This document shows positions 31,532 through 42,003 of a stretch of DNA of 64,000 nucleotides, in pieces. Under the pieces are notes generated by a model. It was not told the origin of the DNA. It searched no databases and saw only the letters and a list, made by a program, of their open reading frames with translations. Every line of letters starts with the position of its first letter. The stretch's first letter is position 1. This stretch comes from Hamiltosporidium tvaerminnensis. Lineage: Eukaryota; Microsporidia; Dubosqiidae. Where the stretch lies: positions 1,212,501-1,276,500 of the forward strand of contig JAKIMF020000005.1 of the NCBI GenBank assembly GCA_022605425.2. The letters run 5' to 3'. The position numbers were made by a program, and so were the translations under genes.

Positions 31532-32275
31532 TAGATTCAGTTTTGACAAAGAGCATGACTTGACGAGACAATTGGTGAAAAAATACTAGTTCCTATATTC
31601 TTCTTGCTTATTATTTACCCGATATATTACACATTTATTTTTTAATCCATCGATATTTGAGATATATTTAAATTTCTCGTTAAAGTACTTCAAAATTTCA
31701 GACTATTCTTTTAGCGGCATTTTCTTAATTCTCTTCTGTGCAGATAAGGCACAAATCGAAACTTTACTGCTTCATAGCTGCAATAGAATCTGATTATGAG
31801 CACATATTGTCAGATAATTCTTTTCAGAATAGATGCAATTTGATAATAAGTCAGGAGATCAGCTAGTCTGCACACAAAGGCTTTGTGAAATGAAGACCTG
31901 ACTTTGGTTTACATAAACTAGAGTTGTTAGTTTATCAATTATTGCTTGGTAGAACTCGGTTACATTAGGGATTGTTGGTGCAAGCTCAAGAGTTTAATCT
32001 ATTATTTCTTCAGCTGCTCTAAAAAACATTCTTCTTTTTTGAAGTATGTTTCGAATAATCAATCAGCCTTTTTTTTGATTTTAAAATTCTATTTTCGAAT
32101 TTTCTCTTTCTACCTATTTCAGTATAGAATATTCAAAAAACCAAATGTTTTTTTTTTTAAATTTTAGGTTTACATCATTTTCGTGTCTTTTATTTTTTTT
32201 TTCAACATTTTTATTATTTTCCGTTCTTTTTTAATACACATACTAGATCGAAAATATCTGAGCCTATAATAATTT
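31532..32275. other. spacer before the LRR pseudogene
   Basis: About 740 bases with no supportable gene. It is T-rich towards 32140-32260, like the region before the intact LRR gene. Confidence 0.35.
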
Positions 32276-34810
32276 ATGTTTTCCGAAGTATCAATAATTC
32301 GACCTAATATCGTTTTCACGAAAAAAAGACAGGATGCAACACATATATTCTATATAAAAGGGAAAGTATTCGATATCTGCCGAAGAAATATTGCGATTGT
32401 GTCATTTATTATATTGTTTCTTGAAATAAATCATTGTCTTCGCATATCTATTGATTTTACAAATCGTTATTCTTCCGAAAGTGATCCAACAAATCAAGCC
32501 AATTCTTATTTATCATCAAATTCTGTTTCTAGAAAAAGGAACTTTGATGCGGAATCAGTAGATTCAATGCAAAACCAGTTTTCAAGTTCTTTAACCAAGA
32601 ATGGCATCGATGAATGCTTACAACAAGAGCAATATAATGTACATGTTAAAATCCCGAGAGTAGATGGAATCAATCAAATGTTTGATAACCCGGATTGTAA
32701 TTTAACAAATTAGATTCCCAATACTTTGTATGATATAATTTTTCAATTTTATCAAATAATATTGGAGAAACTGATTACTTGGAAGGTTCCAGTGATAATC
32801 GGAGTTTATCGATTCCAAATTCTGTAGTTTATGTGGAATTTGATTATTCAGATCTATTTTTGATTCGATCATGATATTTTGACAATCTAAACCAATGGGA
32901 GAACAAATAATTACATTTCAATATTAAAAATACAACGAAAAGTAATATTGATAGGAATACGTGTGATTTATGCATAAATATTTTTCTTCATGGTAAAGAT
33001 TTTGGGTTTCCGGGTTTAAAAAATGAAAATTTTTGATTTTATTTGGTTTCTTAATGATCTTTCTTGTTAATCAGAATCTGATGACTTCAAAACATTGTAT
33101 AAAAATTTACTTCCATTTTTATTTTTGTACATGGCAAATGAGCCTCTATTCGATGTGGATAATCCGGAATATGTCTTTTTTTTGCGCCATATCAGACATT
33201 TTTTACCCTTCTTAGCCGTACTTATGATTCAATTGATGTGTTTTTTAACCAAGGTAGCAAGGAATTGATATTTACAGTAAAATCAGAAAATAAAATAAAT
33301 GTTATTTTGGAATCAAATATTTTTGTGGAAATAATAATTCGAACTACACCCAATGCTCATATCTACATGCAAGAAAATAATTCCAAAGAGAAGGAAAAGT
33401 TATTACGTTGTTTTCTTTTTTCATATAAAATAAATGGAATTCGAATTTCCGCTGATGATTATTATTACACCGATTGTAAGGTTTTGGGATATAAATTTAA
33501 TATTTCCAATGCGCGATCATGTATATCCACCATTCAAACAACGAATTGTTCAATTTTTAATATTCTAAATGCAGAGAAAAAAGATGAGATTAAATATATA
33601 GAATTTGAAAGATTAACACTATCAAAAGAATATATCGAATGCTTAGAAAAAAATTTATGTTTAGAATCACTAACTTTGGTAAAATGTGTGTATAGTGATG
33701 GCTTCGGATTTCTCGATCATCTATTGGAAAAATTTTCAGAATTAAAAATTCTAGGAATCATTGGATTCAATTTAAGTAATCGATTTTTAAATAATATAAA
33801 TTTATTAATGTTAGAATCTTTGGATCTTTCGCAGTGTAAATACTGTGAAAATATAGATAATTGCAAAATGCAAGGAATGAAAAAAATTGAAGAATTTAGA
33901 ATGGACAATTCTTGCATAAACCACAAAGTTATAATATCTATAATTGAAAGTAGCACCTTAAAAATTTTAAGTTTGAAAGGTGCAAATGTTGCTAGACTAA
34001 GATTTTCTATGTGTTTCATACAACGTGAAAAAATAAACCAGATTTTAGATCTTTCGGCGTGCTCTTTGAAAAGTTTTTTTTGAGTTCATTATCTATGAAT
34101 TTAAAGGCCGTGACTCTGGTTTTAAATAATATTTTTCCCTTGTTGCATCTTATTGAATTCTTGAATCGTGACTCTTTATATATAAGTACAAAAAAATTGA
34201 GTCTTTTAGGGAACCCTTTGTCTTTGGGTCTATTTGCTGTCCCGAATAAATTTAAAGATCTTGAATATTTGAATATTTCGAGTTATAAAGAAAATTCATT
34301 CAGTACATTATATTTCTATTTTATATTTTAAAAAATTTGGTGGAATTTGATTTATCTCAAAATACATTTAATAAAGACATTTTATCACAACTAAGTGTTT
34401 TTGAAAAATTAGAAAGTTTTGATTTATCAAATTGTTGTAACCTTACAGGCGGTTTTTTGGGGACTTTGAGCAATAAAGCGCTTTGTAAATCACTTAAAAC
34501 ATTGAACATCACCGGTAACAAACTCATTTTCTCAGATATTTTGAACATAGGATTATTCCAAAATCTTGTCTATCTTATTTTTTCCTTTGATAATAAAATG
34601 TTTTATGAAATTTCAAAGTCATATCAATTTTACAAGGTTTCGGATTTAGAAACACTAGTTCTTACCTTCACGAACGTTAATACTGATATATTTCGTTTTA
34701 TTGCAACATTATTTCCTTCAATAAAAAATATTAAATTTCAACAATGTAATATTGAGGAAGATACTTTGAGAAGTATAAAAATGAAAGGAATTAATTTTGA
34801 AATATATTGA
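32276..34810 (+). pseudogene. broken paralogue of the LRR protein gene
   Basis: Collinear with the intact gene at 19137. The N-terminal piece (32276-32712, 145 codons) repeats its hydrophobic signature (RRNIAIVSFIILFLEINHC against RRNIMFISFIILFLEIHQC) and ends at TAG 32710. Several frameshifts and stops follow (about 32710-33240), then open LRR pieces at 33238-34083 (281 codons), 34059-34331 and 34337-34810, with repeats such as LESLDLSQCKYCENI and LKTLNITGNKLIFSD. Total length matches the intact paralogue closely, so it was a full gene and decayed in place by point lesions. Confidence 0.85.
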
Positions 34811-34869
34811 AGATTAGTAAATTTTATAATTCTTTATATTTTTATTATTATTTAAATTATCTTGAAAAA

Positions 34870-36157
34870 TGGTAAACTTTATAATTCTTTATACTTTTAT
34901 TATTTATTTACATTCTACGTTAAAACTTTTTTTCACAATTTTATGGATTTTCTTCTACCTCTTACGAAATCTTTAATTCTTCCAAATCCGACTCTTTATT
35001 TACAGTACTACTCATCTTTTATCTATAATATAGGGTTTGCTATTTTTACAAGGTTAATACAATTTTTCCCTATACTAACTTGTCTAATACGTGTATTGTA
35101 TCATCATGCTTTTTTGCTTTTTTATAACACTCATTGACATTTTTTTCCCAGCTCTATTCATCATTTGATCACGACTCGGGTCCTCTTTTTCGATCAAAAT
35201 AAACTATTTTGCCTTGCTTCTTAAATGCCATCAATTAACTATATGCTTCCATAATCATAGATATTTGCGATATTTTGAGGTATTACTGATGATATTTTGT
35301 CACAATACCATCTTGGATTATCAAATAAGGGATTATTTGAATACTTTACCTATAAATAAAACACAAATCGTTTGCTAATAGGTCATCTTTACAATTTTTT
35401 CAATTATAACTATCTGAAATAGATCTCGAGGTGCAATTATCACTTCAATAAATGTTCTTCTTTTTAATATTATTCAAATTATATATTTCGGGTCAATTAT
35501 TCAGAGGTTTTGCATCAGTTTTTATCACAGCGTCTACTCGTATTTCCATATGTTTGTTTTCGAAAGTTTCTTGGACTGAGTGACTCTTAATTCGTTTTGT
35601 TGATTTGAATTAATATCAATTTAAAAGGAGTAAGTGTAGGCATCTACCCTCTCTCTTTGCCGTCTATTATAGTAATGCCCGACTAGATTCTTGCATCGAG
35701 CTGCTGAATGCCTAGTGTTTTAACACATTTATTGTGGTTTGGAATCATATCTATTTCTCCGAGAATACATTCTCGATAAGGGTTATATTAAAACAGATTT
35801 TCCTCTCTTGGATGCATGTTCATTTCTTTAGAAACCTAGAAAGTCACCTACACACAAAAGCTCATTTATTCTTCTATTATATAACCTTGAATGATATTTA
35901 TGCTTTTATATTTCGGTATATAATTTTGCAAGTTAAGCTACTTCTAAATTATATTGATTTGACTTTTCTTCTAACCTATATTTTAGTTTCAAGAAGCATT
36001 TTATTAGTGCAAGATGGCTTTTCTTAGTATTCATCCCGTTAGAATTACCGCTAATCGAGTTGGTATTTCCTTACCATTTTCTAGACAATCTAAGAGTTAC
36101 AGAAGCATGTCTTAGTTTCGTAACTCAAGATTATTTAGGCTTCTTCGAAGTTCTTTT
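34870..36157 (-). mobile_element. old, diverged 3' part of the R2/R4-like retrotransposon
   Basis: About 1.3 kb in minus orientation following the 3' third of the element: plus-strand TTTTCTTCTACCTCTT (34950) matches 36692; TTTTGTCACAATACCATC (35297) matches 37071; AGTGCAAGATGG (36007) and AGACAATCTAAGAGTTACAG (36084) match 37785 and 37863. All frames are broken, and divergence far exceeds that between copies 2 and 3. It begins about 60 bases after the LRR pseudogene. Confidence 0.75.
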
Positions 36158-36631
36158 ATAGGCTGCGGTTTAAAAATGTCATAAAAATTAATATTTCTTG
36201 TCCTATTTTATATTTACTACCCTACAATTGAATTTTATCCTGGTTAAAAATAAAATCCAGCAGATCTTAATATCACATCTGCTAAATCAGATGGCGCCTT
36301 AAAAATATTCGTATTTATGCTTTTTTGGCGGGAAAATATTGATTTTTTGATAGATTAAAGAATTTTAATAAAATAAGACAGTTTTAAACGCAAAAAAATT
36401 TAAACAAATCTTGAAACCAATTTAAAAAATAAAAAAAGGAAATTAAAAAGAAGTTATAAAAAAATTAAAAAAAAAAGAATTCACAAAATATCAGAAAAAT
36501 CAAATTAAGAAAAATTCCAAAAAGTGAAAGAATTTTAAGTTCTAATGCATTTTTCATTTATTCCATTTTTATATAATTATCTTCTACTGGTTTTTTTTTT
36601 TCAAATTTTCCTTTAAATATGACAAACCTTT
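36158..36631. other. AT-rich spacer
   Basis: No gene. Largely A-rich low-complexity sequence from about 36360 to 36530. Confidence 0.4.
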
Positions 36632-36644
36632 GTAACTTAATCTA
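36632..36644. repeat. target-site duplication of retroelement copy 3, 3' side
   Basis: GTAACTTAATCTA, identical to 40453-40465 (13 bp). Confidence 0.85.
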
Positions 36645-36687
36645 TTTTTATTTAATAAAATTCTGGGTTAAGATATTTTTAACATTT

Positions 36688-36909
36688 TTATATGTTTTCT
36701 TCTACCTCTTTAACCACTATTGTCTCTTCTTCCAGATCCGACTCTTCATTTATGTTATTGGTCGGTTCCTCTAAAGTGGTTCCTCCTTGTAAAATAAAGG
36801 GTGCTTTATATTTTGGTTTAAAATTTTTTTCACCATCTTCCTCTGTTTTCGATTCTTTTAAAGGGGGTATTGGTTCCTCATGCATCTCTGATCTCATAAT
36901 AACACCCAT
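36688..36909 (-). CDS. small acidic 3' ORF of retroelement copy 3
   Basis: A 73-codon frame from ATG 36909, rich in Glu, Lys and Pro, ending near the element's 3' end. It overlaps the expected polyprotein end in a different frame once the local indel in copy 3 is taken into account. The frame is conserved with 12780-12968 in copy 2, which argues that it was once translated. Function unknown. Confidence 0.35.
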   Translation of the reverse strand: MGVIMRSEMHEEPIPPLKESKTEEDGEKNFKPKYKAPFILQGGTTLEEPTNNINEESDLEEETIVVKEVEENI

Positions 36910-36960
36910 TGACGCTCTCTCCCAGCTCTCTTCGGCATTTAGTCCTGACTCAAGTCCTCT

Positions 36961-39900
36961 TCATCGATCAAAGGAAATTGTTTGGACTGTCTTCTTAAGT
37001 ACTATAGAATGAATGTATGCCTCTACATTCATGGGTATTTCTAGTCTTTTAAGATGAGATTTGTGGTATTTTGTCACAATACCGTCCCAGGTCATCACAT
37101 AAGGGATTATCTCAACACTACACTTATAAATAAGGCCCAACTCATTGGCTAGCAGGTCATATTTTCTAAGTTTTTCAGTTTCAACTATTTGAAGTGAATC
37201 TTGGGAAGTGATTCCTACTTCAATGAGTGTTATCTTATTCTTCTTCTTATCTAAAATAAATATGTCCGGTCTGTTATTCCGAATTTTATCATCAGTTTTA
37301 ATTCTAGTTTCCACTCTTATCTCTGCATACTCATTATCAAGAATTTCTTGAACTGAGTGACTCCTAATTCGTTTTGAGGACTTAAACTTATATCTATTTA
37401 AGAGGAGTAAGTGTAGGCATCTAACCACTTCATTATGCCGTCTGGTATAGTCATGGCTAGCATTTTTTCACATCTAGTTGCTAGATGATCCACAGTCTTA
37501 CCAGACTTCCCGCAATGTTGACACACACCATCTGCTCCCCAGAATACATTTCTATCCTGGATATAGCAGAACACAGCTTCATTTCGTGGCCTAATATTTC
37601 CTCTCTTTAGCCATCTAGAAGAGTCACTAACACTCACAAGCTCATTTTTCCTTGCATTATATAACTTTGAATGGAGTTTTCGTTTTTCTATTTCGTTATA
37701 TAGTTTTGCAAGTTGAGCTTCTTCTAAACTTTTCTTAGTGACTTCATCTACCAACCTGTACTTTACTTTTAAGAAGCCTTTTATTAGTGCAAGATGGGTT
37801 TTATTATTATTCTCCACCTTGAGGATTGCTGCTCGTCTAGTTGATATTTCTTTACTTTTTTCCAGACAATCCAAGAGTTGCAGAAGCATATGTTCGCTTC
37901 GCAACTCAACACTATGTAGGCCTCTTCCAAGTTCTGTTCTAGGAAGATACAACCGCTCTTTACATCCTGGGCGGAGATGTATCTTATTTTTAACCAACAC
38001 CGCACGCACTGCATCATCTAACTTAGAGAAGTCAGCCGGTTCAAGTCGAAGTACTCCTATGTGGTAGTTGATTAACGATATCGCATGTTGATTGATTGCA
38101 GAAAATAAATTTTTTGCATTTAATCTAGTGTGACAAAGTCTTTCAACTCTTGATATAAGTTTGCTCTGTACTTCTTCAAATGAGCTACGTGTTGGGATTC
38201 CTCTGCTATCTTCTATTATTCCTAAATATTTGTAAACACTAACACCTTCTAAAAGAGTAGCAGTATCTTCACAACACGTATCATTTGTGGCTGACTTCTC
38301 TTTGTTAATCTCTAACCCAATCACCTCTAAAAAATTCCTTTGCCTCGCCTGTCATAGCACTCAATGTGGAGCTTTCTTTTGCAGGGAGCTTAAGATCATC
38401 AACAAACAAGAGATGATTAGTAGAATGGGATTCTGCATCTGTTTGTACTGTCACTTTTGTGTATTTTTCATTAAGCTTTCGGCTTAATGGATCCATACAC
38501 AACACAAACAACAATGGGGACAAACTATCTCCCTGTAGAATCCCCTTATCAGTCTTCTTGTTCATAATTTTTTCAGGCCCTACTGATATATCAATTTTCC
38601 ATTTTGATATAATTACCTTAATAAATTTCAGGATCCAATCAGGTAAATTAAGGTTTTCAATGCATTGAGTTAAATAAGCATGATCTATTGAATCATAAGC
38701 TTTTTTAACGTCAATCAATGTTGCCATAAGATTGTTTCCGTACTCTTTATTTAAGGCAATATTCAGTAGAGCCTGCTCTTTCGATCCCTGCACCCCTCTT
38801 ACCGCCCCTAATTGGTTCTCTGCAAGCAACCCTCGCCTTTCCACTTCAATTTGAAAGACTTTCGTCACACACTTTGTCGTTAACTTATAGAGGTTGGACA
38901 TACAAGTGATTGGCCTGTAGTCAGAGCCTCTTCGTGGAATTCCTTTGGGTATCAAATACGTAAGCCCGCTGTAAAACCAATCAGCTTGAGGTGTTCCTTC
39001 TAAACATATAACTTTCACAATATCATAAATATATTTGTGAAGAGTTGTAAGTTTCTTAATAAAAAAATTGTAAATACCATCAATTCCAGCAGCTTTCCAA
39101 TTAGGAAGCCAATTAATGATATTTACAAATTCATCAAGTGATGGAAACGTGGTCGGATGATTATCTGATACAAATTGAATCAAATAATCATCATAAGTGA
39201 CTGTGTCATCATTTTTGTTCCACATTGTAGACCAAAAACTCACAATTTCATCACGACTAACCACATGCTCGGATTCCACACGCTCAGATAACTCACGATA
39301 AAATCGACCTCGGAAAAGCTCAAACATACGATTCTCTTTTCGGAATTGCTTCCTACTTTCATGCATCGTAATTTTTTTCTCGTACACATTCAAAGACTCA
39401 TTCTTCTTAACTAAAGCCTCAGAAAGATCAGTTACACTGCTCAAGTTTAAATTAAACTCTTGCATGATTTTCTTAAGGCTCTTCGTTTCCGAGGTGGAGA
39501 GCTTTTCCTGCTTACGAGCCTTCTCGAGAAGATCTTTGGAAAGTACTAACTTAGAAATTTTACTTTCTATGTTTTCCTATCAAGCGGATCTAGGCTTCTC
39601 TATGCGCGTTGCCTCGTCATAGCATATCTGCGCAGCTTGCATGATATACGCGGCTTCCGTAATTGACTCAGGTACATGAGCTCCTGCATATTCACCGACT
39701 ACTCGATTAATGAGATCCAGAACTTTACTATCAACCAATTCATTTGAATGTTTTCTAGTTCGGACCACCACTTTTCCAATTTCCTTCATCGAGATTTCTT
39801 TGATTTCACTCAAGAATTTATCTCTCGGGTTTATGTACTCTGTGGTGTCGGTCAAGGGGCATGTATCAGCGAGACAAGTGGCGATTCTACGTCGCTCTCC

Positions 39901-40449
39901 ATTCTCTTCTGATTTTACTTCCTTTCCCATCTCACTTTGTGCCAATTTTTTTAACACCTCGAGAGTTTCAGTGCAGCCGAATTTCTCATTATAGTACCTG
40001 TGAAGCTCTGTCCAGCCATTTCTTGGCATTCTTTCAAATCTTGTCTGTACTGCAAAAAAAACAATTCGAAGCCATTCCTTCGGGTCGGCTGTTACGGAAT
40101 CGAATATCGTCCGCAATGCCATTAGCCTGTTACCTTCCGGAATAGCTAGAGTACAGGGGCTTGTCATGTCGTACGATGGCTCGCACGCAGAGACTTCAAC
40201 CGAAGAGGGAACTGGTGTATTAGGCGAAGGTAAGGTGTAAAGCCCACTATTTTGCATTTTACTGCATGTTTGGCTTGGTGGTGGAGGTGTTATTGTTGTG
40301 TAGGAGGAGGAAGGTAGGGTAATCGCCGGTGGGTGTAGCTTACATTTTTGTACCTCACTATCACTCTTTTTCACCTCATCAGCGTCGTTTGCAGCCTTTA
40401 TTTTGGTATTATTCGATATTTCGCTGCTAACATTTTTCTTTCTACCCAT
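36961..40449 (-). pseudogene. R2/R4-like polyprotein of copy 3 (RT plus endonuclease), four open blocks
   Basis: Block 1 (40449 to 39580) is the N-terminal region without a clear C2H2 finger, ending at TGA-TAG. Block 2 continues in the same frame (about 39570-38305): the RT, with IDVKKAYDSIDH (palm Asp), GILQGDSLSPLLF and LLFVDDLKL (catalytic Asp pair). A run of six T's (sense; 38329-38334) shifts the frame to block 3 (38324-37398), which covers the thumb/linker and the knuckle CQHCGKSGKTVDHLATRC. A second one-base shift near 37440 leads to block 4 (37428-36961), with the PD-(D/E)XK-type motif RPDIFILDKKKNKITLIEVG. In R2-type elements this nuclease nicks the target for primed reverse transcription. 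Domains are complete, but one double stop and two shifts separate them. Confidence 0.85.
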
Positions 40450-40452
40450 TAC

Positions 40453-40465
40453 GTAACTTAATCTA
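40453..40465. repeat. target-site duplication of retroelement copy 3, 5' side
   Basis: GTAACTTAATCTA, perfect copy of 36632-36644. Confidence 0.85.
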
Positions 40466-40744
40466 AAAATATAAAAATTTGAAAAATAACTGAAATAGGA
40501 CCCCAAGTTACTAAAATAACTTTAAATTAATCGGTTTTACAAAAAGTGTTTTTTTCAGTTTTTATTTACATGTTTTTATCACATTTTATGCAATTTAACA
40601 AGGAAATGCAATGAAGAAAAAGAGGGGGGTAAAATAGATATCAACGAAAAATCGTTACTTTATTTAAGAGTTCACATCTTTTTAAAACAGTACCAAGTGT
40701 TATATTTGTTTTCCTGGCATTAACGCAGTTCTGGGTTTAACATA

Positions 40745-41380
40745 AATAACTTCTAATTCAACATCCATCAGTACTCCCTGCGGTACCTAAGTCCCAAAGC
40801 CTTTCATCTACTAGGTGTGTAGAACCTAATTAATAGGCGGGGTAGTTGCCCGAAGTTCGTTAATGCCCGTTGCATGGAGTGTGATCGAAGGCCGAAGCCC
40901 CCCTTGAGCACCCCAAGATTATACAGCATTCCCACTTACTCTACACTTTCCTAACCCAATAAACTTCTAGCTAAATATATTTCAGTGACTAACAGGGAGT
41001 CCAACTACACAGTGCAATGTCATACCAACAGGTATAACCTGCTACTTAGCTATCCCGGCTTTTAATGGTTTCTATTTTTATATCTCCCAGACGCTAATTC
41101 TTCTAACCCGGTGACCAAGGTTAGGTTTCCATGCTTTTACATGGTAATTACCTACATATTTGACCGTGGCCTTTGGTCCAGTTACATAAAAAACTACAAA
41201 TAAATTTGTAGAAAAAGTTTCACCGTTTTGTAGACCTCTTCGTCATACAAACTCCCATTGAACAACCGAAGATGTAGTGTGGTTTTATTCCCGCCAAAAA
41301 TCCACACAATGATCCTCACACCAATTCACACACTCATTGTCAAGCAAAAAGTTTTTTATGGGGTTATCCTCCCTCTACCA
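40745..41380 (-). repeat. dispersed repeat B, longest copy
   Basis: In minus orientation it starts TGGTAGAGGGAGGATAACC at 41380 and matches 63523-64000 to about 40908. Beyond that the second copy is cut by the window end, so the limit near 40745 is a guess. G/C-rich for this genome and full of short inverted repeats: CTACAAAT-TT-ATTTGTAG, CCATG-TAAAAG-CATGG and CAGGT-TAT-ACCTG. No long ORF runs through it. It lies 280 bp upstream of retroelement copy 3 in the same orientation, but outside that element's target duplication, so it is a separate unit. Confidence 0.7.
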
Positions 41381-42003
41381 TCAACAAAAAATCAAGTATA
41401 TTTTTAGTAAGAAATTCTTCCAAAACCGAGCATATAGAATATGAAAATACAATTGAAAGCGAGCAAATTTTTAAATTTTAACTTTATATATGCAAAGATT
41501 TGTGTAGTTCGAGACAATGACAGTTTATAATAGCATTTCTTATTTTTTGACCGATAGAAAGAATAAAATACGACATTTCTTATTAACGGAAGGGTAAATG
41601 GAAACATTGGCATTAAGAAAATTATTGCTACTCTGTCTTTAATAATCTCAGCAGAAAAATAATAGGATGGACCATTGGTTCACTTTTTTTCTCCATTATA
41701 GTTCAAAATATAAAAAAAATCATAAAAAATATATAATCTCAGGCTTTTATTAGGTTATACCCAATCAAGGATTTGTTCTAAAGAATTGAGAAATTATATA
41801 ACGATTGAAAAAAATGCAATTTTTTACAAATAATTTTTGGAAATCAATTTTATTTGTTATTTAGATGCGAAGACACCAATCATATAAACTAAAAATGTTT
41901 ATCAGTACATTACATTCTTTTGTTAAGTAACAGACCAATTACAGGTTAAATATATTTTAGGGGGTTAACGTTTATAAATATATGATACTAAAAATAAAAT
42001 TGT
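41381..42003. other. spacer upstream of the tail-anchored protein gene
   Basis: No gene seen. A GGGGG string at 41961-41965 lies about 40 bases before the start codon at 42004 and could be a microsporidian-type GGG/CCC promoter signal (inference). Confidence 0.35.

Larger units (their letters stand above)
36645..40452 (-). mobile_element. R2/R4-like non-LTR retrotransposon, copy 3, full length and best preserved
   Basis: A 3808-bp element in minus orientation between perfect 13-bp duplications. The sense 5' end is GTA immediately followed by the start ATG (40449); the 3' end is CCCAGAATTTTATTAAATAA plus a few A's. It is near-identical to copy 2 over most of its length but has unrelated flanks. 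There is no visible 5' untranslated region and no poly(A) tail beyond the short A-rich end. Confidence 0.9.

Noticed and set aside
40745-40800. Hammerhead-type core (CTGATGG on the minus strand)
   Set aside because: The core should be CTGATGA with a matching GAAA and cleavage site; these are absent.
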